Assembly (NCBI GenBank): GCA_029204225.1 | Contig: CM055102.1 | Span: 12,445,939-12,505,938, forward strand | Direction of reading: 5' to 3' | Length of the DNA: 60,000 nucleotides | Source: Diphasiastrum complanatum | Taxonomy: Eukaryota; Streptophyta; Lycopodiopsida; Lycopodiales; Lycopodiaceae | In this document: positions 33,419 through 45,825 of the stretch, piece after piece | Layout of the letters: each line of letters opens with the position of its first letter | How positions within the stretch are numbered: position 1 is the first letter of the stretch | The notes under the pieces: model-generated | What the model saw: only the letters and a program-made list of their open reading frames with translations | Databases searched by the model: none | What the model was told of the DNA's origin: nothing | Position numbers and translations under genes: made by a program

Positions 33419-34217
33419 TGTGAAAATTCACACAAGTGAGAATGCCCTAATGTGTGAAATTGATCTCCTAAGCTTGGCTCTTGCACTATAGATCTTCTAA
33501 TGATTGAAATCCAAGATCAATGACAAAATCTAAGGCAAAGAGACCAATCTACATGCATTCATTCATTACCAAAGGTGTTTCACACCTGTGGAAACATGTA
33601 CTACTGAAGACTCCTCTCCTCGGGTAGAGAGAGAAACCACCACTTTTGGTGGAGGGTAGAGAGAGAAATACACTCAAAATTGATAAATCTCCTAATTGAC
33701 TCAATAACTCACCTTACATAATGATCATAAGGAGAAGTACATATAGAGTTTGTGGAGATCTCTCCTTGCATGCTATTGGACCCCTAATCATAGCCTCCTT
33801 GATTCTATTGGACCCCTAATCGTCACCTTCTTAATCTTATTGGACTCCTTATCATAACCTCCTTAATCTTACTGGAACCCTTCGTCAAAATCGACTTTTG
33901 ACTCTATCACACATCAAATTACTTTCTTACAAGTGTCAAAACCCTATTCATGTGCCTATCTAGCTGGAGATTGCATCATGACTCACTTTTGGCTCAATAG
34001 AGGCATTACATGTGCATTTTGCCAATTTGCCATCTATGCCATTTTTTGGTCCTATCACAACTCTACACAAAGAAGCTTGACATAAAAACTTTATGAAACC
34101 CCTAAGACTAAGATAAACTATTTTACACATGTGGGAACATGCTCCACACATATGAAATGTACTCACAAACATAGAAAACATGAAATTGCCAAGCTAGATT
34201 TTTTCCAATTTTTCACA
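33419..34217 (-). repeat. 5' LTR of defective copia-like element
   Basis: 799 bp with TG...CA ends. It shares blocks with the 737-bp LTR (GGCATAGATGGCAAATT, CTATTGAGCCAAAA, ATTGGACCCCTAAT-type words) but is a distinct subfamily. The outer end is followed by TATGTCTCACATATAC, which is in register with the 370-bp array, so this LTR inserted into the array. Confidence 0.85.
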
Positions 34218-37200
34218 TATGTCTCACATATACTTATCATAATAGGTAGTAATCCATCAATTCATGTGTAAATTTACCTACTTGGGTTATACATGGGATA
34301 TTAGACCTATCAATGTGTTCTATGTTGCCGAATTCAACACCAACAGATATGATCGACGTGTATCAAACAATATATAACACACTTGTATCTATCTAAGGGC
34401 ATATTATACTATCATATCCATCTAAAAACTTTTATTTGCCCATTTATCTATACATGAAGCCATAAAACTTAAAAAAAAATGTAATTTTCGGCATAAATGA
34501 CAGCCTTTGGAAAAACTAGCATATAAACTAGAATAAATGACAGTTTTCTAGGCCGTCATTTATTCCACCTTTTGCATGAATTTATATTTGAGTCTATGTA
34601 TCACATATAGTTATCATAATAGGCAATAATTTATCCATTCATGTGTAAATTTACCTACTTGGGTTATGTATGGGATATTATACCTATCGATGTGTTTTAA
34701 ACTGTCGGATTCAACACTAATACATATCATCGACGTGTATCAAAAAATATAGTGTACGTATCACATAGACTTATTATAATAGGTAGTAATTCATCCATTC
34801 ATGTGTAAATTTATCTACTTGGGTTATACATGGAATATTATAACTATCGATGTATATAATATTTTCAGTTCAACACTAATACATATCATCGACGTGTCTC
34901 AATCAATATATGACATTCATCTATATCAATTTAAAGGCATGTTATACTATCATATTCGTCTACCAACTTTTATTTGGCCACTTATCTACACATGAATCCA
35001 TAAAACTTCAAAAAAATATAATTTTTAGCTTAAATGATAGCTTCTGAAAAACTGTCATATAAACTAGAATAAATGACGATTTTCTAGGCCGTCATTTATT
35101 CCATTTTTTTGCATGAATTGAAATTTAAGTCTATGTCTCACATATACTTATCATAATAGGTGGTAATCCATCCATTCATGTTTATATTTACTTACTTGGG
35201 TTTTACATGGGATATTATACCTATCGACGTGTTCTTTATTGTCGGATTCAACACTAACACATATCATCAAGGTGTATCAAACAATATATGACACACTTAT
35301 ACCAGTTTAAGGGCATGTTATACTATCATATCCATCTAACTACTTTTATTTGCCCACTTATCTACCCATTAAGCCATAAAACTTAAAAAACGTTATTTTT
35401 AGCATAAATGACAGCTACTGAAAACTATCATATAGACCAAAGATGGTTTCTTTAGGCCGTCATTAAATCCATTTTTTGCGTGAATTGATATATAGGTCTA
35501 TTGATCACATATATTTATCATAATAGGCAGTGTTCCATCCATTCATTTGTAAATTTACCTATTGGGTTATACATGGGATATTAGACCTATCAATGTATTC
35601 TATATTGTCGGATTCAACACAATACATATCATCGACGTGTATCAAATAATTTATGACACACTTATATCAATTTAAAGGCATGTTATACTAACATATCCAT
35701 CTAACAATTTTTATTTGCCCACCATCTACACATGAAGCTATAAAACTTCAGAAGAAATGTAGTTTTTGGCAAAAATGACAGCTTTTGAAAAACTGTCATA
35801 TAAACCAGAAATAATGAAGGTTTTTCTAGGCCGTCATTTATTCCATTTTTTGCATGAATTGATATTTAAGTGTATGTATCAGATATATTTATTATAATAA
35901 CCAATAATTTATCCATTCATGTGTAAATATACCTACTTGGGTTATACATGAGATATTATACCTATATGTCATCTACGTGTATACATATCATTGACGTTTA
36001 TCAAACAATACATATCGTCGACGTGTATCAAACAATACATATCATCGACGTGTATCAAACATTATATGACACACTTATATCAATTTAAAGGCATGTTATA
36101 TTATCATATCCATTTTACAACTTTTATTTGCCCACTTATTTACACATGAAGCCATAAATCTTAAAAAAAAATGTAAATTTTGGCATAAATAACATCTTCT
36201 AAAAAACTGTCATATAAACCAGAATAAATGACGGTTTTTCTAGGCCGTCATTTATTCCATTTTTTGCATGAATTGATATTTAAGTCTATGTATCAGATAT
36301 ATTGATTATAATAAGCAATAATTTATCCATTCATGTGTAAATATATCTACTTGGGTTATACATGTGATATTATACCTCTCAACGTGTTCTATATTGTCGG
36401 TTCAACACAAATACATATCATCGACGTGTATCAAACAATATATGACATTCACTTATATCAATTTAAAGGCATGTTATATTATCATATCCATCTAGATACT
36501 TTTATTTGCCCACTTATTTACACATTAAGCCATAAAACTCTAAAGAACGTAATTTTTGGCATAAATGACGGCTTCAAAAAAACTGTCATATAAACCAAAA
36601 TAAATGACGGTGTTTCTAGGCTATCATTTATTCTAGTTTTTGCATGAATTGATATTTGAGTCTAGGTATCACATATACTTATCATAATAGGCAATAATCC
36701 ATGGGATATTATAGTTGTCGATGTATTCTATATTGTCGGTTCAACACTAATGCATATCATTGACATGTATCAAATAATATATGACATGCTTATATCAATT
36801 TAAAGGCATGTTATACTATCATATTTGTCTAACAACTTTTATTTGCCCAACTATCTACACATGGTCATAAAATTTAAAAAAAATGTAGTTTGGCATAAAT
36901 GACGGCTTATGAAAAACTGTCATATAAACCAGAATAAATGACAATTTTCTTAGGTCGTCATTTATTCCATTTTTTTTTGTATGAATTGATATTTAAGTCT
37001 ATGTATCACATATATTTATCAAAATAGACAATAGTCCATCCATTTATGTGTGAATTTACCTGCTTATGTTATACATGGGATATTATATCCATCCACATGT
37101 TCAATACCATTGGATTCAATATCAATACATCGACATGTATCAAAAAAATATATGATAGACACTTGTATCAACTTGAGATTGTTATATCTTTATCTCAATC

Positions 37201-38816
37201 TAACTACTTTTATGCACCTCCTTATCTACACATTTAAGCCACAATACTAAGATAGTGACATTTTGGCATAAATGATGGCTTTTCAAAAGCTGTCATATAA
37301 ACAAATTAACTATAGTTTTCTAGTCCTTAACATGTGGTTCTTTCAGCACTTCTTGTTTCTCCATGTTTGCTTCTCTTTCAATATAGAGCTCATGACCAAT
37401 ATCCTCAGCATCCTGTAAATGTATGCCAGTTTCTTGCATGAAATGATGATTTAAGTCTAGGTATCACATATATCTATCATATTCATCCATCTGTAAATTT
37501 AGCTACTTATGTTATATATGGGATATTATATCTATCGACGTGTTCAATACCATCGGATTGAATACTAATACATTGTAATACATATCATCGACGTGTATCA
37601 AAAAACATATGATACAATTTAAGCGTGTTATACTGTCATATCCATCTAACTACTTTTATTTGCCCACTTATCTACACATTAATTCATAGAACTTCAAAAA
37701 AAGAGATTTTTTGGCATAAATGATAGCTTTTGAAAACGTGTAATATAAACCAGAATAAATGACAAATTTTCAGGTCGGCATTTATGTGAATTTTTTTTTG
37801 CATGAAATGATGATTTAAGCATATATCTTTTGTATTCATCTAGGTGAAAATTTAGCTACTTATGTTATACAAGGGATATTACACCTATCAATGTCTTCAT
37901 GTTTTTGGCATAAATGATGACTTTTGAAAAGCTGTCATATAAACAATTTTTAAATTTTTTTTTCCTAGGCCATCATTTACACCAATGTTTGCATGAAATG
38001 ATGATTCAATTTTAGATATCACATATATCTATCATATTATGCAATAATCCATTCATTTATGTGTATATTTAGCTCCTTAATGTTATACGATATCGCATAT
38101 TATTCTTAGCCACGTGTTCAATACCGTTGAATTCAATATTAATACATTGGAATACATATCATTGACATGTATCGAAAAGTATGTGACACAGTTACATCAA
38201 CTTAAGAGTGTTATACTGTTATATTCATCTAACTAGTTCTATTTGCCCACTTATCTACACATTTTATGTCATCATAAAAGGAAAAAATGTCATAAATGAT
38301 GATTTGAAAAATTGTCATATACACCAGAATACGACAGTTTCCTAGGTCATCATTTATGATAGTTATGCAAAAAATGATTGTTTAGGCCTAAATCTTGATA
38401 GATTGGTACCCATCAACATGCATTGATTAGTTTTTTGATGCACACATATGTATGCAAATAAGGGTATATAACATATAGATCACTATATGTACTTTTATCC
38501 TCCAACCTATTCATAATCCTTGCTATAAAATTTGAATAAATTCATTAACGACATAAAGGACGGTTTTTGAAAGTCGTCATATAAACTAGAAGAAAATGAT
38601 GGCTTTTTGTCGGCCGTCATTTTCACCAACATATATGACTATTTTTTATAGTCATCATTCATGTTATTATACATAGCATATAGTATTTTCACATTAATAT
38701 TATCAGATTTGGCACAAATGATGGCGTAGAACTTAGAATTGTTTATGGCCATCATTTAAGACTACTTAAATGACGGCCTTCGAAAAAGCCGTCATTTAAA
38801 CCTCCTTTTCTTGTAG
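34218..38816. repeat. Array of ~370-bp units with ATGACGG/CCGTCAT hairpins, CACTA-like terminus
   Basis: A unit of roughly 365-415 bp recurs about eleven times. Landmarks CATATACTTATCATAATAGG or variants lie near 34227, 34602, 34763 (short unit), 35141, 35507, 35881, 36296, 36671, 37009, 37466 and 38021. Each unit has CATCGACGTGTATCAAACAA, then TTGCCCACTTATCTACACAT, then an inverted repeat built from AAATGACGG ... CCGTCATTTATT. Units become more degenerate to the right. The right edge reads AAATGACGG, CCGTCATTTAAA, then CCTCCTTTTCTTGTAG. TTTTCTTGTAG is the inverted form of the CTACAAGAAAA motif typical of CACTA ends, and TGACGG hairpins are typical CACTA subterminal repeats. No transposase is present and the left end is lost to the copia-like insertion. 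Confidence 0.75.
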
Positions 38817-38873
38817 CACGAGTCCATGTTGCCCCTTGATTGTAGCATTCAACCTGTACAATTTTGTATTGGG

Positions 38874-40097
38874 CTACCTTACTCCATCCGCAATAACTTT
38901 GAACTTTTGGTTCACATCTTTCACAAAGCAACAATCATGGGCGAATTCTACTTTCAACTTTTGATCAGTAGTGATTCCAACATAAAGTAGATTTTTCTTC
39001 AAACCTAGTACGTAAAGTACCTCCTTGATCATCTTGCTTTTGTCACCAGGTAGTTGGATTGAAACAGTGCCTATCCTCTTGATCTTGCACACATCACCAT
39101 TTGCTTGTGAAACGGACGTTCCATTATCCAACACTTTCAAGCTACCGAACCAATTCTTGTTACCTGTCATGTGTCTTGTGGCTCCCGAGTCAATATACCA
39201 TGCTTGATCATCTTGATTAGATAACAATGTAGATATGAAGATGCTAGAGTCTTCAATCTCACCCTCATCAACAAGGTTGTCTGCTTGCTTTGGTTTCCCC
39301 TTGCCTTGTTCCGCTAGGAATTTGCGACATTCACTCTTCCAATGGCCCTTTTTACCACAATGGAAGCACTTGCCTTTCTTCTTGGTCTTACTGGAAGATC
39401 CCTCGTTCTCCTGAGACTTAGCAAATTGTTGTTTAGACTTCTTCTTGCCCTTGCCCTTGCCTTGTTTTTGGCGTGTCGCAAGTGCCTGATCGTCAGTATT
39501 TTGATATCTAGCTTTCACCATTTCTTGTCATTGCTCTTCTTGCATCAAGATTCCTATAAGCTCGTCAAAGTTTGGCAATCTTTCTCTTGATGCTATTTCA
39601 CTCACAAACATCTGATAGGATTTTGCAATGCCGCACAATGCATTGTGCACCAGCTCCACATCACGTATGAGCTCACCAATAGAATGCAGTTCATCCCTCA
39701 TTGTCTTGATTCTGGTCATGTACGTCTGAATGTGCCCTCCTTGTTCCATGAGGGCACTATTCAGCTTTGACTTCAAAAACATGATTCTAGACGGATTTGA
39801 CAATTAGAACTGCTCCTTTAGCAGATCCCATGCCTGTTTGGGTGTAACAGCATCACAAATGTGGGTAATGATGTGATCTTTCACTAACAAGTTAATGAAG
39901 GTCAAAGCTTTCCTCATCTTTTTGTCGAACACTTTGATATCCGTTTCATTTGGAGGCCTTCTCTCATCACCTGTGACGACTTCCCACACGTCTTTCTCCA
40001 TCAGTATGTTTTTCATTTTGAATTTCCACACTGCATATTTGGAAATCCCGTCCAATTTGCTACTTTCACTCAAAATGGACTCTCCCATATTTGCCAT
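38874..40097 (-). pseudogene. gag: Copia gag-protease, second subfamily, broken
   Basis: Starts at ATG 40097 (MANMGESILSESSKLDGIS), gag core YAVWKFKMKNILMEKDVWEV, a stop at 39804, MFLKSKLNSALMEQGG, IASRERLPNFDELIGILMQE, a stop at 39528, the zinc knuckle CFHCGKKGHWKSEC, then the protease AWYIDSGATRHMTG. It ends at 38874 (VIADGVR) beside the CACTA-like terminus. Integrase and RT are absent. Two in-frame stops break it. It is only distantly related to the copia at 20 kb. Confidence 0.85.
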
Positions 40098-40756
40098 CGC
40101 AAAACTGCTTGAAACTTTTGCCGTTGGCTAAAAGTAGTATGTTGAGGCCAACTGTGATGTCAGAAGTTGAAAATAATGACCTGCACTGTTCCCTTACCAG
40201 GCCACTCACTGCTTTTCCACCAATTTGAAAGCCAAATCGGCGTCGCCTTCCAAAATGCACTCAGTTGTCAACTCCCAACTACGTGCACCCTCCTTTGGAT
40301 TCTTACAGCTTTCAAAATGGTTGAGAATAGAGAAAAATCTCTGATTTTGTGCTCCCAAATCCCAGACCAAGGTTTTTCACACAAATCTCTTTTTGGCTTC
40401 CAATTCACAGTGTTTTGACAGGCCTATCCTCTTGCTCTGAGGTCACCCTATTGCTAGAACTCTGATGCTTCAATCCGTTTGTCAAACGGTGTCCGATTGA
40501 ATGCACATTGACTGCAAACACAAATAGCCTCCCTTCGAAATTTCAAAATTCCGTATGCTAAGGTTCTCGTTCATTCGACAATCCTTGTCTCTAAATCTTC
40601 ACACAGTCTCAAGCTCACCAAGCTTCTGTGTGCTAAACTCTCTGCACCAGTGTTTCTCCTTCCATCTTCAACCCGCCGTAAACCACGAACTCTCAGAAGA
40701 CAGTTTTCTCGAAGCTCTCTTCAACGACGATGTTGTAATGTGTACACTCCATGTAT

Positions 40757-40769
40757 GACTCTTATACCA
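40757..40769 (-). other. Degenerate primer binding site
   Basis: GACTCTTATACCA is the reverse complement of TGGTATAAGAGTC, two changes from the canonical TGGTATCAGAGCC. It lies 660 bp upstream of the gag ATG at 40097 and marks the inner edge of a 5' LTR that begins at about 40770. The LTR's outer end was not identified. Confidence 0.7.
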
Positions 40770-41039
40770 ACTTAGAATTTGCTTCAAATAGGGACACAGA
40801 TCATGCTACACAGTACCACAGACAAAAAACACTCTCCACAACAAGCTCACATAGCAACTGTATTTCTCAAAATGAAATTATATTGTACATATAGTTGTTC
40901 ACTCAGGAAACCCATGCATGACCCAAGTTGCCGTTGACGGGATGCGTGTCCCGTCGACTTGCCTCATGGTGAGGCCAACTGATCCTTATCAACTGATAGG
41001 ACCCACAGTACAGTAGCACAATGATTCTACTTTAATTCT

Positions 41040-41575
41040 AACTGTCTAGTCTATCCTCGTAGATTTCCCTCGCTGTTACCCATGTCCAGGAATAGATGGC
41101 TCATGAAATGGAGCCCTTTTTAAGAAAGTGGACCTTTGGACGAAAAGACATAGCATAGGTCCATTTCTTGTGCCCTAGAAGCGTTCGCTCTGGGACGAAA
41201 GGTTGTTTCAACCAAACAACATCGGAATTGGGTACAAATGGATCCTTCAGGTCCGTGTAGGGTCTGCAAACCTGTGGACACCCTCGTCTCGCATTCCTAA
41301 ATCAACGCCATTTTGGAGAAAGACGGCACAACGCAAAATAGGTCAATTTCATGAGCCCTAGTAGCATTCGCTCCAGCACGAAGGGTTGTCTCGACCAAAC
41401 GATGTCGAAATTGGATACAAATGGATGCGTCTGGTCTGTGTGGGGTCCGTGAACCTATGGACAGACCCCATCCCGCATTTCGATCTATGTAGGCCACGAC
41501 CGGCCAGGTGTTTTCTCAAACCAATCATATTTCCCAGTCCCTTGTGGCGCCTGAATCTATGAACCATCTGACACC
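41040..41575. repeat. ~350-bp GC-richer repeat, first block
   Basis: One complete and one shortened unit. Shared landmarks are GTCTATCCTCGTAGAT, CCCATGTCCAGGAATAG, GGTCCATTTCTTGTGCCCTAG (41158 and about 41341), ACGAAGGGTTGTCTCGACC and CGACCGGCCAGGTG at 41498. The same unit recurs at 43470-44335. Confidence 0.8.
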
Positions 41576-41633
41576 ATCATCAACGTGTGATGCCAATGCG
41601 AATGAGAAGACACTTGTCTCATCATCTTCCCCA

Positions 41634-42440
41634 TCATCTTCGGCAATGTTGCCTTGTTGTTTCACCTTTCCCGCCTTTATGTCTTGACAATAGTAACATT
41701 TGCCTTTCTTCTTCTTTTTTTACCTTCGATGATGACTCTCCCTCGTCATCATCATCCTTGGATTTCTTGGGAATCCTTTTCCATCCTTTCTGCTTGCCTT
41801 TAGCAAGCAAGGCTTGATCCTCTTGTGGGGTTTGCCTTGACTTCACCACTTTGCGGCGCTGCTCTTCCTGCAACATGATTCCGTGGAAGTCTTCAAAAGT
41901 AGGCAATCTCTCCCTCGAAGCGATGCTGCTCACAAACATCTGTAGCCCTTTTGAGACACTGCTCATAGTGGTATGTACCAATTCAATGCCCCTAATTGGT
42001 TCTCCAATTGCCACAAGTTGATCCCTCAACTCCTTTATCCTGGTGAAGAAAGATCCCACCGATTCACCTTCTTCCATCCTAACTGCGTTCAATCTCGACT
42101 TCAAGAACATGGCTCAAGCTCTATTGCAAGTTTGAAATTGCATTCTAAGAGCTTCCCAAGCTCCCCTAGCTGTCGTGGCATCACTTATATGGGTGATCAC
42201 ATGGTCTTTCATTGAAAGATTAATCAAGGACAATGCTCTATGCGCCTTTTTATCAAAGGCCCGCATGTCACCTAGAGTGGTATTTGGCCGGACTTCAATA
42301 CATGTTACAATTTCCCATACTCTTTCTCCATCAAAATGCTCTTCATTTTGAATTTCCAGATGTTGTAGTTAGAAGCCCCATCAAGTTTGCTTGCATCGCA
42401 GAAAATTGCCTCATTGATTTTGCCATTTTCAAACTGCTTG
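41634..42440 (-). pseudogene. gag: Copia gag fragment, second subfamily
   Basis: The open part (42110-41634) reads MFLKSRLNAVRMEEGESVG, SSIASRERLPTFEDFHGIML and a Lys/Asp-rich linker, with the zinc knuckle lost. It is clearly paralogous to the gag at 38.9-40.1 kb. The N-terminal part up to about 42440 is shattered by stops and frame changes. The 42470-43200 leader also resembles the leader of that element. Confidence 0.75.
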
Positions 42441-43202
42441 AAACTTCACCTGTAGGCTAAAAAGTGTATGCCAAAGCCAACCGTGATGTTAGAAATAAAA
42501 AATAATGACCTGCTATTTTTGGCTTACTAGGCCACATGCCGCTCTTTCGCCAAATTGGAAGCCAAACTGGCGTTGCTTTCCGAAATGCTTCTCGTCACCA
42601 ACTCCCAACTACGTGCCCAATGGAATGGTGAAATCACATCTGGCATGCTCCGAACACTTTCCCCGCGGAAATTACTCTGCTTTGACATATTGTACTTGTA
42701 GGTACAGTCATGGTGCCCTTCGTTTGGAGGCTATAGCCTTTCGTTTGGCCAAAATAGGCTTAAGGAGGTGAAAATAAGGGCACTTTAAGTTTTTGAACTG
42801 TTTCTTCAGTGTGAAGAAACTTCACGCTTCAAAAACTTGGGACCCAACAATTACTTCAGTTTGAAAATTTTAATGAAGTTGCAATGCACTTTGCACTACA
42901 GACCCCTTCAATGACATTTGAATTGGACCCATGCAACAAGCAATCTTTTGCACCAAACTGCTCTTCAAACGGTGCCCAATTGGATTCAAACCAATTGCAA
43001 ACGCCAAGCAACCCTCCAGAAGAATTTTGGGCTTCAATCTTTGCTTGCTTTCTGATTCAGCTGACAATTCCTTGTCTCTGAATCCTTTTTACAGTTTCAA
43101 GCCATTCCACGAATCTTCACAGACTTGGTTTTGTACTTCCTAGCCAACACATCGTCGTGCATTCACAGCTCTCTGTTCTTGTCTGGTGATTGTAGCTACC
43201 AA

Positions 43203-43216
43203 GGGCTCTAATACCA
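43203..43216 (-). other. Primer binding site of gag fragment at 41.6-42.4 kb
   Basis: GGGCTCTAATACCA is the reverse complement of TGGTATTAGAGCCC, one change from the canonical site. LTR-like sequence follows from about 43217. Confidence 0.75.
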
Positions 43217-43469
43217 AGTTAAGAAAACAGTTTAAAAACCTGATCGGATCAATCACCACAGCACAACGTCAAGTGCAATAAGACAAGACAATATAATTTC
43301 TCTACACAAACTGTATATTCAAACTAATAAGCAACACAAAGATAAAGTTGGTTAAAAGCACTCAAAGAGCTTGTAAAAGAAAGACAGCCCGATAATTCTA
43401 GAACTGAGCACACATAGTGCCGTAGAAATAAAAAAGCACTAGATAAGTCGATCATTGCTATTTTAACTC

Positions 43470-44335
43470 CAAGTCCCGACCGGCTAGGTGTTCCCGAAGC
43501 CCCTTTTTCGGCCGAACTACCAACGTAGGTATCGGGCTATGCACCTAGTCTATCCCCGTAGGTTCCCCTCAACGTTGCCCATGTCCAGGAATAGCAGGCT
43601 CATGAAACAAAGAAACTGGACCTTTGGACAAAAAGACGCATAGTAGGTCCATTTCTTGTGCCCTAGAAGCATTTGCTCCGGGACGAAGAGCTATTTTGAC
43701 CAAACGACGTCGGAATTAAGTACGAATGGATTCGCGTGTAGGGACCGCAAACCTGTGGACACCCCCCGTCCCGCATTCCGATCTATCCAGGCCACTTCCA
43801 GATCTCGACCGGCCAGGTATGCATGACGCCCCTTTCTGGGCCGAACATCAAATGTAGATCCTGGGCTACACACTCGTCCATTTGTAGTCCTATCTATCCC
43901 GACAAGTTCCCCTTGATGTTGCCCATTGCCAAAAACAGACAACTCTTGAATCGGAGCCCGTTCGGAGAAACTGGACCTTTGAACAAAAAGACACAAAATA
44001 GGTCCATTTCGTGTGCCCTAGTAGTGTTCGCTCTGGGACCAAGGTTCATTTTGACCAAACGATGTAAAAATTGCATACGAATTGATCCATCTGGTCCATG
44101 AACTTGTGGACACCCCTCTTCCTACATTCCGATCTATCCAGGCCACTTCCAGAGGTCCTGACCTGCCCGTTTTGCCTGAAGCCCCTTTTTGGGCCGAAAA
44201 TCGAATGTAGGTCTTGGGCTATCCACTAGTCCATTTGTAGTCCTATCTATCTCAACAAGTTTCCCTTGATGTTGCCCATAGCTAGGAACAAACATCTCCT
44301 GAATCGGAGCCCTTTTGGAGAAACTGGACGTTAGC
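43470..44335. repeat. ~350-bp GC-richer repeat, second block, about 2.5 units
   Basis: Units begin near 43476 (CGACCGGCTAGGTG), 43807 (CGACCGGCCAGGT) and 44157, each followed by GCCCCTTT(T/C)T(G)GGCCGAA, CTATCCCCGTAGGTTCC or TATCTCAACAAGTTTCC, then GGTCCATTT near 43646 and 44001. Spacing is 331-355 bp. Open frames through them are repeat artefacts. Confidence 0.85.
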
Positions 44336-44341
44336 AAAATT

Positions 44342-45125
44342 TTCAGAATTCACACGTGGGGAAAATGTCCACAAGTATGATTGATCTTGATTAAGCTTTG
44401 TGATTAGCATAGTAACCTGATTCTAGATTGTTTAGCAAGATCTAGTTCAGAAGAAATGGCTTAACCACAATCTAGCATGCTAAGCATCAGAATATGATAG
44501 CAATGAATCAAAGAATGAACAAAAGTACAAGATTTCAATGTATTAGCATTAGCTTCAACACGAGTTAGAGAGAGAAAGCTAGAGAGATAACAAGCAAAAT
44601 AGTTTAGATCCAAAATGGCATGAGGTAGCTACAAAACTTTGGTTCTTCATCATTGATTGTGAGGAGAGCTACACATATTTATATAGTTTGAGGTAGCTCG
44701 AGGTAGAACCACATCCATTCATTACAAAATGACATCTAAAGTGACATCTAGAGTCTATGTGACATTTGTCACTTGCCATGCATGAAATTCTACCAGCTTT
44801 TCACAAGTGTACTAATTCTAACTAACAAAGTACAAATCATCATGCATGTGTCCATTATACTTTGTGCATGCCTTGCATGTCACTATGGATCACTTACAAT
44901 TAATGCATGTGAATTGCCATGAGTTTCTACAAGCATGACTTTGCCAATTCTATGTCTACAAACTATATGCAAGTTGTATTCTTCAAATAGACATTACATA
45001 ACCATATAGCTCAAGTTCTATATAGGCCAAACTTGGCATTTTGCATTTATGAGCTACATACTTGCATGGTACAACATTTGTAGCAAGCCAAGAAATCAAC
45101 ATGATTTGTTTTTCCAATTCTAACA
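44342..45125 (-). repeat. 3' LTR of minus-strand copia fragment
   Basis: Ends TTCTAACA at 45125, followed by the reverse-complement polypurine tract CTCCTCCT (45126-45133). The opposite end near 44342 has ATTCACACGTG, similar to the end of the 737-bp LTR family. It contains a candidate TATA-like ATTTATATAG near 44678. It is diverged from the 20-kb element's LTRs. Confidence 0.75.
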
Positions 45126-45133
45126 CTCCTCCT

Positions 45134-45820
45134 AAAAATAATCTATATTGATTTGAACATGGATCTTGGTATAACTCCAAGATTGGCTCTATGCTTGATG
45201 AAGGAACTCTTGCTCAAAGGTTTGGTGAGCATATCAGCAATGCAAGATGATCTGTTGATGTGCTCCAATTTAATCTCCCCTCCAATGAGCTTCTCTCTCA
45301 CGAAGTGATGTGCACCTTCGATATGCTTGCTCCTTGCATGGAATATCGGGTTGTTGGCAAGGGCTTGGGCTGAAATGTTGTCACACATGATTATAGGTAG
45401 ATCATCTTCCAAGATTATCATTAGTTCTACTAGTAACCTCTTGATCCAAAGCACTTCCTTTGTTGTTGTAGTGAGTGCCTTGTACTCAGCTTCACATGAT
45501 GAGAGTGATACAGTATCTTGCTTTTTAGAAAGCCAAGATATCAAGTTTCCTCCAAGATATATGACATAAGCACTTGTAGATTTTCGATCTGCTCTATCAC
45601 TTGCAAAATCTGAGTCAGAATAACCAATAATAGAAAGATCTTACAATAAACCGAAATGAAATGTTGAAGATATATATCTAAGCACTCTCTTGGCCATTTT
45701 CCAATGATAAATAGTAGAATAAGACGTAGCTGTTTTAGGAGGATCTCCCATAAGGCCGACAAGACCACAAAGAGCACCATCAAAATACTTGCCAGGTAGC
45801 TCAGCTTCCACATCAGAAGA
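45134..45820 (-). pseudogene. pol: Copia RNase H fragment
   Basis: Reads HWKMAKRVLRYISSTFHFGL, a stop, DLSIIGYSDSDFASDRADRK, GGNLISWLSKKQDTV, SLSSCEAEYKAL, SKHIEGAHHFVREK and MLTKPLSK. Broken by one small frame change. Its upstream end meets the start of a plus-strand copia fragment somewhere in 45715-45825, a head-to-head junction of two truncated elements. Confidence 0.85.
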
Positions 45821-45825
45821 GTTCT

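Larger units (their letters stand above)
29958..34217 (-). mobile_element. Defective copia-like element with foreign ORF in place of RT/RNase H
   Basis: Minus-strand order: 5' LTR (34217-33419), primer site (33418-33406), gag, zinc knuckle, protease, broken integrase, then a 229-residue unknown ORF where RT and RNase H should be, a polypurine tract (CTCCTC at 30020-30025, reverse), and only about 62 bp of 3' LTR (30019-29958). The 3' LTR is cut off and joined to the leader of another copia gag. The element lacks RT, so it was either mobilised in trans or assembled by recombination. Confidence 0.7.

Noticed and set aside
34218-38816. Possible CRISPR-like array or set of short genes (recurrent MCKxIYLGYTW frames)
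   Set aside because: Units are ~370 bp, eukaryotic, with hairpins typical of CACTA subterminal regions; the recurring short frames are the same repeat translated.
43691-44101. Overlapping frames on both strands in the ~350-bp repeat
   Set aside because: They recur with the repeat unit and have no protein-like conservation.
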